Shown here one piece after another: positions 36,884 to 50,000 of a stretch of 64,000 bases of DNA. Each line of letters begins with the position of its first letter. Position 1 is the first letter of the stretch. The stretch comes from Glandiceps talaboti (taxonomy: Eukaryota; Hemichordata; Enteropneusta; Spengelidae). Below the pieces are notes generated by a model. The model did not search any database. It had not been told where the DNA came from and saw only the letters and a list, made by a program, of their open reading frames with translations. The DNA lies in contig NC_135556.1 in assembly GCF_964340395.1 (NCBI RefSeq), positions 67,001-131,000 on the forward strand, given 5' to 3'. The translations under genes and the position numbers were made by a program.

Positions 36884-39800
36884 AATTAGTTAAAACATAA
36901 ACAATACTGTCAAAACCCGACCAAACCGCAAACCGATCGACACCTGTCCAAACCTGTTCTGTACATGTTTAAATGAGTCAAAACATGTGCAAACCTGTCC
37001 AAACGGTCCAAACCGGTCGAAAACCTATCCAAGGCGGACCAAAACTGGTGAAAATGAGTCAATATCGGTCAAAACCTTCCAAATTGGTTATAAACAGGTG
37101 AAAACAGATCAAAACTGGTCAAAACCTGTCAAAATTGGTTCAAACCTGTCGAAACCTATCGAAACCATTCCCAAACTGGTGAAAACAAGTCAAAACTGAT
37201 CAAAACCAGTCAATACCGGTTTAAAACCGGTCAAAACTGATCAAAACTAGTCAAACCTGTCCAAAATAGGTGCAAACAAGTCAAAACCGATCAAAACAAG
37301 TCAACACCGGTTTATAACCGGTCAAACCTGATCAAAACTGGTCAAAATCTGTGCAAACCTGTCAAACCGGTCCAAACTGGTCAAAAATAGGTGCAAACAA
37401 CTCAAAACCCGTCAAAACCGATCAAAACTTGTCAAAACCTGTCGCAAACCGGTTTAAACCTATCCAAACCTGTCCAAAATAGGTGCAAACAACTCAAAAC
37501 CAGTCAAAACCTGTCAAAACCTGTCAAAACCGGTCCAAACCGGTCCAAAACCTATCCAAACCTGTCCAAAACCAGTGCAAACAAGTCAAAACTGATCAAA
37601 ACCAGTCAATACCGGTTTAAAACCGGTCAAAACTGATCAAAACTAGTCAAAACCTTTCAAAATCGGTTCAAACCTGTCGAAACCTATCGAAACCAGTCCA
37701 AAACTGGTGCAAACAAGTCAAAACCGATCAAAACCAGTCAACACAGGTTTAAAACCGGTCAAAACTGATCAAAACTGGTCAACACCTGTGCAAACCTGTC
37801 AAACCGGTCCAAACCGGTCAACACCTGTGCAAACAACTCAAATCCCATCAAAACTTGTCAAAACCTGTCAAAACCTTTCAAAACCGGTCCAAATCGGTCG
37901 AAAACCAAGTGAAAACTGGTCAAAACTGGTCCAAACCTGTCCAAACCTGTCAAAACTGGTCTAAATGGGTTGTAAAACTGTCAAAACTGGTCAAAACAAG
38001 TCAAAACCTGTCCAAGACCATTCAAAACCAGTCAAAACCTGTCCAAACCTATCCAAAAACCATTTTAAACCAGTTAAAACTGAGTCAAAACTGGTCAAAT
38101 CCGGTCCAAAACCAATGCAAACAAGTCAAAACCGATCAAAACCTGTGCAAACCTGTGCAAACCTGTCCAAAACAATTCCAAACCAGTCAAAACCTTTCCG
38201 AACCAGTCCATAACCGATGTAAATGAGTCAAAACCAGTCAAAACCAGTCAACACTGGTTTTAAACAGTTCAAAACAGATCAAAACTGGTCAAAACCTGTG
38301 CAAACATATCAAAACCGGTCCAAAACCTGTCCAAACCGGTCCAAACCTGTCCAAAACCATTCCAAACCGGTCACAACCTGTCCAAACCGGTCCACAACCA
38401 TTGCAAACAAGAAAAAAAAGGTCAAAACCTGTCCATACCGGTTTTAAACCAGTCAAATCCGATCATAATTAGTTAAAACATAAACAATACTGTCAAAACC
38501 CGACCAAACCGCAAACCGGTCGACACCTGTCCAAACCTGTTCTGTACAGGTTTAAATGAGTCAAAACCTGTGCAAACCTGTCCAAACGGTCCAAACCGGT
38601 CGAAAACCTATCCAAGGCGGACCAAAACTGGTGAAAATGAGTCAATACCGGTCAAAACCTTCCAAATTGGTTATAAACAGGTGAAAACAGATCAAAACTG
38701 GTCAAAATCTGTCAAAACTGGTTCAAACCTTTCGAAATCTATCGAAACCAGTCCAAAACTGGTGAAAACAAGTCAAAACCGATCAAAACCAGTCAACACC
38801 GGTTTAAAACCAGTGAAAACTGGTCAAAACCTTTCGCAAACCGGTTTAAAACCAGTTAAATCTGGTCAAAACCTGTGCAAACCTGTCAAACCGGTCCAAA
38901 CCGGTCAAAAACCAGTGCAAACAAGTCAAAACTGATGAAAATCAGTCAACACTGGTTTTAAACCGGTCAAAACTGATCAAAACTGGTCAAAACCTGTCAA
39001 AACCGGTTCAAACCTGTCGAAACCTATCGAAACCATTGCAAAACTGGTGCAAACAAGTCAAAACCGATCAAAACCAGTCAACACAGGTTTAAAACCGGTC
39101 AAAACTGATCAAAACTGGTCAAAACCTGTCGCAAACCGGTTTAAAACAAGTGAAAACTGGTCAAAACCTGTGCGAACCTGTCAAACCGGTCCAAACCGGT
39201 CAAAAATCAAAAAACTCAAAACCCGTCAAAACCGATCAAAACTTGTCAAAACCAGTCCAAACCTTTCAAAACCGGTCCAAACCGGTCGAAAACCCATCCA
39301 AACATGTCCAAAATAGGTGCAAACAACTCAAAACCCGTCAAAACCTGTCCAAACCTGTCCAAACCGGTCCAAACCGGTCAAAAACCCATCCAAACTGGTC
39401 CAAAACCAGTGCAAACAAGTCAAAACTGATCAAAACCAGTCAACACAGGTTTAAAACCGGTCAAAACTATTCAAAACTGGTCAAAACCTGTCGCAAACCG
39501 GTTTAAAACAAGTGAAAACTGGTCAAAACCTGTGCAAACCTGTCAAACCGGTCCAAAACGGTCAAAAATAGGTGCAAACAACTCAAAACCCGTCAAAACC
39601 GATCAAAACTTGTCAAAACCTGTCCAAACCTTTCAAAACCGGTCCAAACCGGTCGAAAACCAGTGCAAACAAGTCAAAACTGATCAAAATCAGTCAACAC
39701 TGGTTTTAAATCGGTCAAAACTGATCAAAACTGGTCAAAACCTGTGCAAACATATCAAAACCGGTCCAAAACCTGTCCAAACCGGTCCAAACCTGTCCAA

Positions 39801-42800
39801 AACCATTCCAAACCGGTCACAACCTGTCCAAACCGGTCCACAACCATTGCAAACAAGACAAAAAAGGTCAAAACCTGTCCATACCGGTTTTAAACCAGTC
39901 AAATCCGATCATAATTAGTTAAAACATAAACAATACTGTCAAAACCCGACCAAACCGCAAACCGATCGACACCTGTCCAAACCTGTTCTGTACAGGTTTA
40001 AATGAGTCAAAACCTGTGCAAACCTGTCCAAACGGTCCAAACCGGTGGACACCTGTCCAAACCTGTTCTGTACAGGTTTAAATGAGTCAAAACATGTGCA
40101 AACCTGTCCAAACGGTCCAAACCGGTCGAAAACCTATCCAAGGCGGACCAAAACTGGTGAAAATGAGTCAATATCGGTCAAAACCTTCCAAATTGGTTAT
40201 AAACAGGTGAAAACAGATCAAAACTGGTCAAAACCTGTCAAAATTGGTTCAAACCTGTCGAAACCTATCGAAACCATTCCCAAACTGGTGAAAACAAGTC
40301 AAAACTGATCAAAACCAGTCAATACCGGTTTAAAACCGGTCAAAACTGATCAAAACTAGTCAAACCTGTCCAAAATAGGTGCAAACAAGTCAAAACCGAT
40401 CAAAACAAGTCAACACCGGTTTAAAACCGGTCAAACCTGATCAAAACTGGTCAAAATCTGTGCAAACCTGTCAAACCGGTCCAAACTGGTCAAAAATAGG
40501 TGCAAACAACTCAAAACCCGACAAAACCGATCAAAACTTGTCAAAACCTGTCGCAAACAGGTTTAAACCTATCCAAACCTGTCCAAAATAGGTGCAAACA
40601 ACTCAAAACCAGTCAAAACCTGTCAAAACCTGTCAAAACCGGTCCAAACCGGTCCAAAACCTATCCAAACCTGTCCAAAACCAGTGCAAACAAGTCAAAA
40701 CTGATCAAAACCAGTCAATACCGGTTTAAAACCGGTCAAAACTGATCAAAACTAGTCAAAACCTTTCAAAATCGGTTCAAACCTGTCGAAACCTATCGAA
40801 ACCAGTCCAAAACTGGTGCAAACAAGTCAAAACCGATCAAAACCAGTCAACACAGGTTTAAAACCGGTCAAAACTGATCAAAACTGGTCAACACCTGTGC
40901 AAACCTGTCAAACCGGTCCAAACCGGTCAACACCTGTGCAAACAACTCAAATCCCATCAAAACTTGTCAAAACCTGTCAAAACCTTTCAAAACCGGTCCA
41001 AATCGGTCGAAAACCAAGTGAAAACTGGTCAAAACTGGTCCAAACCTGTCCAAACCTGTCAAAACTGGTCTAAATGGGTCGTAAAACTGTCAAAACTGGT
41101 CAAAACAAGTCAAAACCTGTCCAAGACCATTCAAAACCAGTCAAAACCTGTCCAAACCTATCCAAAAACCATTTTAAACCAGTTAAAACTGAGTCAAAAC
41201 TGGTCAAATCCGGTCCAAAACCAATGCAAACAAGTCAAAACCGATCAAAACCTGTGCAAACCTGTGCAAACCTGTCCAAAACAATTCCAAACCAGTCAAA
41301 ACCTTTCCGAACCAGTCCATAACCGATGTAAATGAGTCAAAACCAGTCAAAACCAGTCAACACTGGTTTTAAACAGTTCAAAACAGATCAAAACTGGTCA
41401 AAACCTGTGCAAACATATCAAAACCGGTCCAAAACCTGTCCAAACCGGTCCAAACCTGTCCAAAACCATTCCAAACCGGTCACAACCTGTCCAAACCGGT
41501 CCACAACCATTGCAAACAAGACAAAAAAGGTCAAAACCTGTCCATACCGGTTTTAAACCAGTCAAATCCGATCATAATTAGTTAAAACATAAACAATACT
41601 GTCAAAACCCGACCAAACCGCAAACCGGTCGACACCTGTCCAAACCTGTTCTGTACAGGTTTAAATGAGTCAAAACCTGTGCAAACCTGTCCAAACGGTC
41701 CAAACCGGTCGAAAACCTATCCAAGGCGGACCAAAACTGGTGAAAATGAGTCAATACCGGTCAAAACCTTCCAAATTGGTTATAAACAGGTGAAAACAGA
41801 TCAAAACTGGTCAAAATCTGTCAAAACTGGTTCAAACCTTTCGAAATCTATCGAAACCAGTCCAAAACTGGTGAAAACAAGTCAAAACCGATCAAAACCA
41901 GTCAACACCGGTTTAAAACCAGTGAAAACTGGTCAAAATCTTTCGCAAACCGGTTTAAAACCAGTTAAATCTGGTCAAAACCTGTGCAAACCTGTCAAAC
42001 CGGTCCAAACCGGTCAAAAACCAGTGCAAACAAGTCAAAACTGATCAAAATCAGTCAACACTGGTTTTAAACCGGTCAAAACTGATCAAAACTGGTCAAA
42101 ACCTGTCAAAACCGGTTCAAACCTGTCGAAACCTATCGAAACCATTGCAAAACTGGTGCAAACAAGTCAAAACCGATCAAAACCAGTCAACACAGGTTTA
42201 AAACCGGTCAAAACTGATCAAAACTGGTCAAAACCTGTCGCAAACCGGTTTAAAACAAGTGAAAACTGGTCAAAACCTGTGCGAACCTGTCAAACCGGTC
42301 CAAACCGGTCAAAAATCAAACAACTCAAAACCCGTCAAAACCGATCAAAACTTGTCAAAACCAGTCCAAACCTTTCAAAACCGGTCCAAACCGGTCGAAA
42401 ACCCATCCAAACATGTCCAAAATAGGTGCAAACAACTCAAAACCCGTCAAAACCTGTCCAAACCTGTCCAAACCGGTCCAAACCGGTCAAAAACCCATCC
42501 AAACTGGTCCAAAACCAGTGCAAACAAGTCAAAACTGATCAAAACCAGTCAACACAGGTTTAAAACCGGTCAAAACTATTCAAAACTGGTCAAAACCTGT
42601 CGCAAACCGGTTTAAAACAAGTGAAAACTGGTCAAAACCTGTGCAAACCTGTCAAACCGGTCCAAAACGGTCAAAAATAGGTGCAAACAACTCAAAACCC
42701 GTCAAAACCGATCAAAACTTGTCAAAACCAGTCCAAACCTTTCAAAACCGGTCCAAACCGGTCGAAAACCAGTGCAAACAATTCAAAACTGATCAAAATC

Positions 42801-43021
42801 AGTCAAAACTGGTTTTAAATCGGTCAAAACTGATCAAAACTGGTCAAAACCTGTGCAAACATATCAAAACCGGTCCAAAACCTGTCCAAACCGGTCCAAA
42901 CCTGTCCAAAACCATTCCAAACCGGTCATAACCTGTCCAAACCGGTCCACAACCATTGCAAACAAGACAAAAAAGGTCAAAACCTGTCCATACCGGTTTT
43001 AAACCAGTCAAATCCGATCAT
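36884..43021. repeat. 3,109-bp HOR, two copies (3,029 and 3,109 bp)
   Basis: Landmarks pair at exactly 3,109 bp (37,391/40,500; 37,855/40,964; 38,467/41,576; 39,047/42,156; 39,532/42,641). Each copy has two M anchors and one B block. Copy 1 is 80 bp shorter because its first M block has lost one tag. I noted only about seven single-base differences between 37,000-39,500 and the matching part of copy 2, for example gggttg/gggtcg near 37,970 and gatgaaaa/gatcaaaa near 38,936. The copies diverge more after about 42,720. The junction is therefore recent. Confidence 0.88.
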
Positions 43022-46000
43022 AATTAGTTAAAACATAAACAATACTGTCAAAACCCGACCAAAACGCAAACCGATCGACACCTGTCCAAACCTGTTCTGT
43101 ACAGGTTTAAATGAGTCAAAACCTGTGAAAACCTGTCCAAACGGTCCAAACCGGTCGACACCTGTCCAAACCTGTTCTGTACAGGTTTAAATGAGTCAAA
43201 ACATGTGCAAACCTGTCCAAACGGTCCAAACCGGTCGAAAACCTATCCAAGGCGGACCAAACCTGGTGAAAATGAGTCAATACCGGTCAAAACATTCCAA
43301 ATTGGTTATAAACAGGTGAAAACAGATCAAAACTGGTCAAAATCTGTCAAAACTGGTTCAAACCTTTCGAAATCTATCGAAACCAGTCCAAAACTGGTGA
43401 AAACAAGTCAAAACCGATCAAAACCAGTCAACACCGATTTAAAACCGGTCAAACCTTTCGAAATCTATCGAAACCAGTCCAAAACTGGTGAAAACAAGTC
43501 AAAACCGATCAAAACCAGTCAACACCGGTTTAAAACCGGTCAAACCTGATCAAAACTGGTCAAAACCTGTGCGAACCTGTCAAACCGGTCCAAACCGGTC
43601 AAAAATCAAACAACTCAAAACCCGTCAAAACCGATCAAAACTTGTCAAAACCAGTCCAAACCTTTCAAAACCGGTCCAAACCGGTCGAAAACCCATCCAA
43701 ACATGTCCAAAATAGGTGCAAACAACTCAAAACCCGTCAAAACCTGTCCAAACCTGTCCAAACCGGTCCAAACCGGTCAAAAACCCATCCAAACTGGTCC
43801 AAAACCACTGCAAACAAGTCAAAACTGATCAAAACCAGTCAACACAGGTTTAAAACCGGTCAAAACTATTCAAAACTGGTCAAAACCTGTCGCAAACCGG
43901 TTTAAAACAACTGAAAACTGGTCAAAACCTGTGCAAACCTGTCAAACCGGTCCAAAACGGTCAAAAATAGGTGCAAACAACTCAAAACCCGTCAAAACCG
44001 ATCAAAACTTGTCAAAACCAGTCCAAACCTTTCAAAACCGGTCCAAACCGGTCGAAAACCAGTGCAAACAATTCAAAACTGATCAAAATCAGTCAAAACT
44101 GGTTTTAAATCGGTCAAAACTGATCAAAACTGGTCAAAACCTGTGCAAACATATCAAAACCGGTCCAAAACCTGTCCAAACAGGTCCAAACCTGTCCAAA
44201 ACCATTCCAAACCGGTCATAACCTGTCCAAACCGGTCCACAACCATTGCAAACAAGACAAAAAAGGTCAAAACCTGTCCATACCGGTTTTAAACCAGTCA
44301 AATCCGATCATAATTAGTTAAAACATAAACAATACTGTCAAAACCCGACCAAACGGTCCAAACCGGTCGACACCTGTCCAAACCTGTTCTGTACAGGTTT
44401 AAATGAGTCAAAACATGTGCAAACCTGTCCAAACGGTCCAAACCGGTCGAAAACCTATCCAAGGCGGACCAAAACTGGTGAAAATGAGTCAATACCGGTC
44501 AAAACCTTCCAAATTGGTTATAAACAGGTGAAAACAGATCAAAACTGGTCAAAATCTGTCAAAACTGGTTCAAACCTTTCGAAATCTATCGAAACCAGTC
44601 CAAAACTGGTGAAAACAAGTCAAAACCGATCAAAACCAGTCAACACCGGTTTAAAACCGGTCAAACCTGATCAAAACTGGTCAAAATCTGTGCAAACCTG
44701 TCAAACCGGTCCAAACTGGTCAAAAATAGGTGCAAACAACTCAAAACCCGTCAAAACCGATCAAAACTTGTCAAAACCTGTCGCAAACCGGTTTAAACCT
44801 ATCCAAACCTGTCCAAAATAGGTGCAAACAACCAGTCAAAAACGGTCCAAACCGGTCCAAACCGGTCCAAAACATATCCAAACCGGTCCAAAACCAGTGC
44901 AAACAAGTCAAAACTGATCAAAACCAGTCAATACCGGTTTAAAACCGGTCAAAACCGATCAAAACTAGTCAAAACCTGTCAAAATCGGTTCTCGAAACCA
45001 GTCCAAAACTGGTGCAAACAATTCAAAACCGATCAAAACCAGTCAACACAGGTTTAAAACCGGTCAAAACTGATCAAAACTGGTCAACACCTGTGCAAAC
45101 CTGTCAAAACCGGTCCAAATCGGTCGAAAACGAAGTGAAAACTGGTCAAAACTGGTCCAAACCTGTCAAAACCTGTCAAAACTGGTCTAAATGGGTCGGA
45201 AAACTGTCAAAACTGGTCAAAACTGGTCAAAACCAGTCAAAACCTGTCCAAGACCATTCAAAACCAGTCAAAACCTGTCCAAACCTATCCAAAAACCATT
45301 TTTAAACCAGTTAAAACTGAGTCAAAACTGGTCAAATCCGGTCCAAAACCAATGCAAACAAGTCAAAACCGATCAAAACTTGTGCAAACCTGTGCAAACC
45401 TGTCCAAAACAATTCCAAACCAGTCAAAACCTTTCCGAACCAGTCCATAACCGATGTAAATGAGTCAAAACCAGTCAAAACCAGTCAACACTGGTTTTAA
45501 ACAGGTCAAAACAGATCAAAACTGGTCAAAACCTGTGCAAACATATCAAAACCGGTCCAAAACCTGTCCAAACCGGTCCAAACCTGTCCAAAACCATTCC
45601 AAACCGGTCACAACCTTTCCAAACCTATGCAAACAAGACAAAAAAGGTCAAAACCTGTCCATACCGGTTTTAAACCAGTCAAATCCGATCATAATTAGTT
45701 AAAACATAAACAATACTGTCAAAACCCGACCAAACCGCAAACCGGTCGACACCTGTCCAAACCTGTTCTGTACAGGTTTAAATGAGTCAAAACCTGTGCA
45801 AACCTGTCCAAACGGTCCAAACCGGTCGAAAACCTATCCAAGGCGGACCAAAACTGGTGAAAATGAGTCAATACCGGTCAAAACCTTCCAAATTGGTTAT
45901 AAACAGGTGAAAACAGATCAAAACTGGTCAAAATCTGTCAAAACTGGTTCAAACCTTTCGAAATCTATCGAAACCAGTCCAAAACTGGTGAAAACAAGTC

Positions 46001-47026
46001 AAAACCGATCAAAACCAGTCAACACCGGTTTAAAACCAGTGAAAACTGGTCAAAACCTTTCGCAAACCGGTTTAAAACCAGTTAAATCTGGTCAAAACCT
46101 GTGCAAACCTGTCAAACCGGTCCAAACCGGTCAAAAACCAGTGCAAACAAGTCAAAACTAATCAAAATCAGTCAACACTGGTTTTAAACCGGTCAAAACT
46201 GATCAAAACTGGTCAAAACCTGTCAAAACCGGTTCAAACCTGTCGAAACCTATCGAAACCATTGCAAAACTGGTGCAAACAAGTCAAAACCGATCAAAAC
46301 CAGTCAACACAGGTTTAAAACCGGTGAAAACTGATCAAAACTGGTCAAAACCTGTCGCAAACCGGTTTAAAACAAGTGAAAACTGGTCAAACCGGTCCAA
46401 ACCGGTCAAAAATCATACAACTCAAAACCCGTCAAAACCGATCAAAACTTGTCAAAACTAGTCCAAACCTTTCAAAACCGGTCCAAACCGGTCAAAAACC
46501 CATCCAAACTTGTCCAAAACCAGTGCAAACAAGTCAAAACTTTTCAAAACCAGTCAACACAGGTTTAAAACCGGTCAAAACTGATCAAAACTTGTCAAAA
46601 CCTGTTGCAAACCGGTTTAAAACAAGTGAAAACTGGTCAAAACCTGAGCAAACCTGTCAAACCGGTCCAAAACGGTCAAAAATAGGTGCAAACAACTCAA
46701 AACCCCTCAAAACCGATCAAAACTTGTCAAAACCTGTCCAAACCTTTCAAAACCGGTCCAAACCGGTCGAAAACCAGTGCAAACAAGTCAAAACTGATCA
46801 AAATCAGTCAACACTGGTTTTAAATCGGTCAAAACTGATCAAAACTGGTCAAAACCTGTGCAAACATATCAAAACCGGTCCAAAACCTGTCCAAACCGGT
46901 CCAAACCTGTCCAAAACCATTCCAAACCGGTCACAACCTGTCCAAACCGGTCCACAACCATTGCAAACAAGACAAAAAAGGTCAAAACCTGTCCATACCG
47001 GTTTTAAACCAGTCAAATCCGATCAT
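43022..47026. repeat. Mixed M units of 1,290, 1,381 and 1,334 bp
   Basis: The segments 42,641-42,931 and 43,931-44,221 repeat at 1,290 bp, so the end of the 3,109 bp repeat was duplicated onward. Near 43,440-43,480 the run cctttcgaaatctatcg is repeated within about 80 bp. Near 44,990 a decamer is broken (ggttctcgaaacc), one of the few places where the unit phase jumps. A second long open frame (46,376-47,032) is repeat read-through. Confidence 0.72.
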
Positions 47027-50000
47027 AATTAGTTAAAACATAAACAATACTGTCAAAACCCGACCAAACCGCAAACCGATCGACACCTGTCAAAACCTGT
47101 TCTGTACAGGTTTAAATCAGTCAAAACCTGTGCAAACCTGTCCAAACGGTCCAAACCGGTCGACACCTGTCCAAACCTGTTCTGTACAGGTTTAAATGAG
47201 TCAAAACATGTGCAAACCTGTCCAAACGGTCCAAACCGGTCGAAAACCTATCCAAGGCGGACCAAAACTGGTGAAAATGAGTCAATATCGGTCAAAACCT
47301 TCCAAATTGGTTATAAACAGGTGAAAACAGATAAAAACTGGTCAAAACCTATCAAAACTGGTTCAAACCTGTCGAAACCTATCGAAACCATTCCAAAACT
47401 GGTGAAAACAAGTCAAAACTGATCAAAACCGGTCAATACCGGTTTAAAACCGGTCAAAACTGATCAAAACTAGTCAAACCTGTCCAAAATAGGTGCAAAC
47501 AAGTCAAAACCGATCAAAACAAGTCAACACCGGTTTAAAACGGGTCAAACCTGATCAAAACTGGTCAAAATCTGTGCAAACCTGTCAAACCGGTCCAAAC
47601 TGGTCAAAAATAGGCGCAAACAACTCAAAACCCGTCAAAACCGATCAAAACTTGTCAAAACCTGTCGCAAACCGGTCCAAAACCTATCCAAACCGGTCCA
47701 AAACCAGTGCAAACAAGTCAAAACTGATCAAAACCAGTCAATACCGGTTTAAAACCGGTCAAAACTGATCAAAACTAGTCAAAACCTGTCAAAATCGGTT
47801 CAAACCTGACGAAACCTATCGAAACCAGTCCAAAACTGGTGCAAACAATTCAAAACCGATCAAAACCAGTCAACACAGGTTTAAAACCGGTCAAAACAGA
47901 TCAAAACTGGTCAACACCTGTGCAAACCTGTCAAACAGGAGAAAACCGGTCAAAAATAGGTCCAAACAACTCAAATCCCATCAAAACTTGTCAAAACCTG
48001 TCAAAACCTTTCAAAATCGGTCCAAATCGGTCGAAAACTAAGTGAAAACTGGTCAAAACTGGTCCAAACCTGTCCAAACCTGTCAAAACTGGTCTAAATG
48101 GGTTGTAAAACTGTCAAAACTGGTCAAAACTGGTCAAAACCAGTCAAAACCTGTCCAAGACCATTCAAAACCAGTCAAAACCTGTCCAAACCTATCCAAA
48201 AACCATTTTTAAACCAGTTAAAACTGAGTCAAAACTGGTCAAATCCGGTCCAAAACCAATGCAAACAAGTCAAAACCGATCAAAACTTGTGCAAACCTGT
48301 GCAAACCTGTCCAAAACAATTCCAAACCAGTCAAAACCTTTCCGAACCAGTCCATAACCGATGTAAATGAGTCAAAACCAGTCATAAACATAAACAATAC
48401 TGTCAAAACCCGACCAAACCGCAAACCGGTCGACACCTGTCCAAACCTGTTCTGTACAGGTTTAAATGAGTCAAAACCTGTGCAAACCTGTAAAAACGGT
48501 CCAAACCGGTCGAAAACCTATCCAAGGCGGACCAAAACTGGTGAAAATGAGTCAATACCGGTCAAAACCTTCCAAATTGGTTATAAACAGGTGAAAACAG
48601 ATCAAAACTGGTCAAAATCTGTCAAAACTGGTTCAAACCTTTCGAAATCTATCGAAACCAGTCCAAAACTGGTGAAAACAAGTCAAAACCGATCAAAACC
48701 AGTCAACACCGGTTTAAAACCAGTGAAAACTGGTCAAAACCTTTCGCAAACCGGTTTAAAACCAGTTAAATCTGGTCAAAACCTGTGCAAACCTGTCAAA
48801 CCGGTCCAAACCGGTCAAAAACCAGTGCAAACAAGTCAAAACTGATCAAAACCAGTCAACACTGGTTTTAAACCGGTCAAAACTGATCAAAACTGGTCAA
48901 AACCTGTCAAAACCGGTTCAAACCTGTCGAAACCTATCGAAACCAGTCCAAAACTGGTGCAAACAAGTCAAAACCGATCAAAACCAGTCAACACAGGTTT
49001 AAAACCGGTCAAAACTGATCAAAACTGGTCAAAACCTGTCGCAAACCGGTTTAAAACAAGTGAAAATTGGTCAAAACCTGTGCAAACCTGTCAAACCGGT
49101 CCAAACCGGTCAAAAATCAAACAATTCAAAACCCGTCAAAACCGATCAAAACTTGTCAAAACCAGTCCAAACCTTTCAAAACCGGTCTAAACCGGTCGAA
49201 AACCAGTGCAAACAATTCAAAACTGATCAAAACCAGTCAACACTGGTTTTAAACCGGTCAAAACTGATCAAAACTGGTCAAAACCTGTGCAAACATATCA
49301 AAACCGGTCCAAAACCTGTCCAAACCGGTCCAAACCTGTCCAAAACCATTCCAAACCGGTCACAACCTATCCAAACCGGTCCACAACCATTGCAAACAAG
49401 ACAAAAAAGGTCAAAACCTGTCCATACCGGTTTTAAACCAGTCAAATCCGATCATAATTAGTTAAAACATAAACAATACTGTCAAAACCCGACCAAACCG
49501 CAAACCGATCGACACCTGTCCAAACCTGTTCTGTACAGGTTTAAATGAGTCAAAACCTGTGCAAACCTGTCCAAACGGTCCAAACCGGTCGACACCTGTC
49601 CAAACCTGTTCTGTACAGGTTTAAATGAGTCAAAACATGTGCAAACCTGTCCAAACGGTCCAAACCGGTCGAAAACCTATCCAAGGCGGACCAAAACTGG
49701 TGAAAATGAGTCAATATCGGTCAAAACCTTCCAAATTGGTTATAAACATGTGAAAACAGATAAAAACCTATCAAAACTGGTTCAAACCTGTCGAAACCTA
49801 TCGAAACCTATCGAAACCATTCCAAAACTGGTGAAAACAAGTCAAAACTGATCAAAACCGGTCAATACCGGTTTAAAACCGGTCAAAACTGATCAAAACT
49901 AGTCAAACCTGTCCAAAATAGGTGCAAACAAGTCAAAACCGATCAAAACAAGTCAACACCGGTTTAAAACGGGTCAAACCTGATCAAAACTGGTCAAAAT

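Noticed and set aside
36188-36889. Long + strand open frame (233 codons), with similar ones at 46,376-47,032, 28,732-29,241 and many more
   Set aside because: Each is the decamer read through. The starts are GTG within gtgcaaac or similar, the product is a ten-residue cycle with no domain, and the frames overlap each other and end at random repeat variants.
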